Shown here in pieces: positions 23,187-23,753 of a DNA stretch of 23,753 nucleotides. The translations under genes were made by a program, and so were the position numbers. Source of the stretch: an uncultured Collinsella sp. (GTDB taxonomy: Bacteria > Actinomycetota > Coriobacteriia > Coriobacteriales > Coriobacteriaceae). Position 1 is the first letter of the stretch. Every line of letters begins with the position of its first letter. The stretch covers positions 1 through 23,753 of the forward strand of contig URGG01000019.1 in assembly GCA_900547345.1 (NCBI GenBank), written 5' to 3'. Under the pieces are notes generated by a model. It saw only the letters and a program-made list of their open reading frames with translations. It was not told where the DNA came from and did no database searches.

Positions 23187-23753
23187 ATGGCGATCTATGT
23201 GACATCTGATGCTCACGGGCACGTGCGTGCGCTTGACGAGGCCCTGTCCAAGATTTCGCTGGCGTCCGACGACACGCTGTACGTGCTGGGCGACATGATC
23301 GATCGCGGGCCCGATCCGGTTGGCGTTATTAAGCTCGTGCGCTCGCTGCCCAACGCTCGCGTGCTCAAGGGCAATCACGAGCAGATCATGCTCGATACCA
23401 TCATTGGCCAGGATCCGCTCGATGCCGAGACCTGGGATATCAACGGTGGCTGGACGACGCGCGAGCAGCTCAACGGCATGGAATTTGAGGCATACGAGGA
23501 GCTCGTGCGATGGATGGCCGCGCTGCCGCTCTACGCGGTGGTCGAGACCGAGGAGCGCCCGTATCTGCTGGTGCATGCTGGAATCGAGATGAAGGCGGCG
23601 CGCGCGTTTTTGCTTGAGCATGGCGTCGATTGTGCCGATGGCGTCGGAGCGGTGGATGCCGATCGCGAGCTGCTGCAGCAGATGCTCCACCTGCGCGAGG
23701 AGCAGACCTTCCTGTGTTCCTGCCCGCTCTCGCTCGGCTACGCCTACGACCTG
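23187..23753 (+). CDS. Calcineurin-like metallophosphoesterase (ser/thr phosphatase type), 3' end outside window
   Basis: The first 189 residues of a two-metal phosphoesterase. Metal-binding motifs are SDAHGH (Asp8, His10), GDMIDRG (residues 35-41) and GNHE (62-65), and a later LLVHAGIE gives a further His. The order and spacing match the PrpA/PrpB/ApaH-like protein phosphatase group. The window ends before the final motif. AAGGAGAGG precedes the ATG at 23187. Cytoplasmic; the substrate (phosphoprotein or dinucleotide) cannot be told. Divergent from the antiporter gene with 253 bases between. Confidence 0.9.
   Translation, partial: MAIYVTSDAHGHVRALDEALSKISLASDDTLYVLGDMIDRGPDPVGVIKLVRSLPNARVLKGNHEQIMLDTIIGQDPLDAETWDINGGWTTREQLNGMEFEAYEELVRWMAALPLYAVVETEERPYLLVHAGIEMKAARAFLLEHGVDCADGVGAVDADRELLQQMLHLREEQTFLCSCPLSLGYAYDL

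Noticed and set aside
1..23753. tRNA or rRNA genes, insertion sequences, integrase or attachment sites
   Set aside because: None could be recognised by eye; no transposase or recombinase protein is encoded in any supported frame.

Overview
The window is high-GC bacterial DNA with dense gene packing, AGGAGG-type ribosome binding sites and many GTG/ATG starts. Gene content and codon use suggest an actinobacterial gut anaerobe of the Coriobacteriia (Collinsella-like). That assignment is inference from memory, not shown by a marker gene.

Left flank (1-3268, all minus strand): a partial M20 metallopeptidase, then the serine-biosynthesis pair serC-serA with a strong terminator after serA, then a 57-residue orphan Phd/YefM-like antitoxin.

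Centre (about 3576-18438, plus strand): a type 1 BREX phage-defence island in canonical order, brxA-brxB-brxC-pglX-pglZ-brxL. It departs from the textbook in two ways. (1) A run of ten G sits at the start of brxA. A GTG with a good ribosome binding site at 3576 joins the brxA frame only if the run has one G fewer, as expected of a phase-variable switch or a homopolymer error. (2) pglX is cut in two. The methyltransferase and specificity part ends at 11217 at an interdomain linker. Two small genes follow, and the C-terminal PglX domain is encoded separately (12378-13346) with its own ribosome binding site. The stretch from the specificity region through the two small genes is visibly AT-richer than its flanks, so it looks like an exchanged cassette. 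A second AT-rich patch covers the 3' part of brxB and the 5' third of brxC.

Downstream (18514-20035, plus strand): an unrecognised Ala-rich helical protein gene whose reading continues through two successive frame changes (full length would be about 427 residues), and a small acidic protein.

Right flank (20043-23753): a DUF3800 gene on the minus strand. Its leader has a near-consensus promoter, a ~90-nt structured RNA ending in an intrinsic terminator, and an 8-base sequence able to pair with the gene's own ribosome binding site. Two more copies of the RNA element lie upstream, one inverted. The layout (promoter, small RNA, terminator, effector) resembles RNA-antitoxin modules. This is the best candidate for an undescribed system here, along with the split-PglX cassette. 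A perfect 17-bp inverted repeat follows, then a CPA1-type cation/proton antiporter (minus strand) and a partial calcineurin-like phosphoesterase (plus strand).

The BREX genes would act together: PglX marks host DNA by adenine methylation, and BrxC, PglZ, BrxB, BrxA and BrxL are needed to block replication of unmarked phage. The DUF3800/RNA unit directly behind the island may be a second defence or toxin-antitoxin module.
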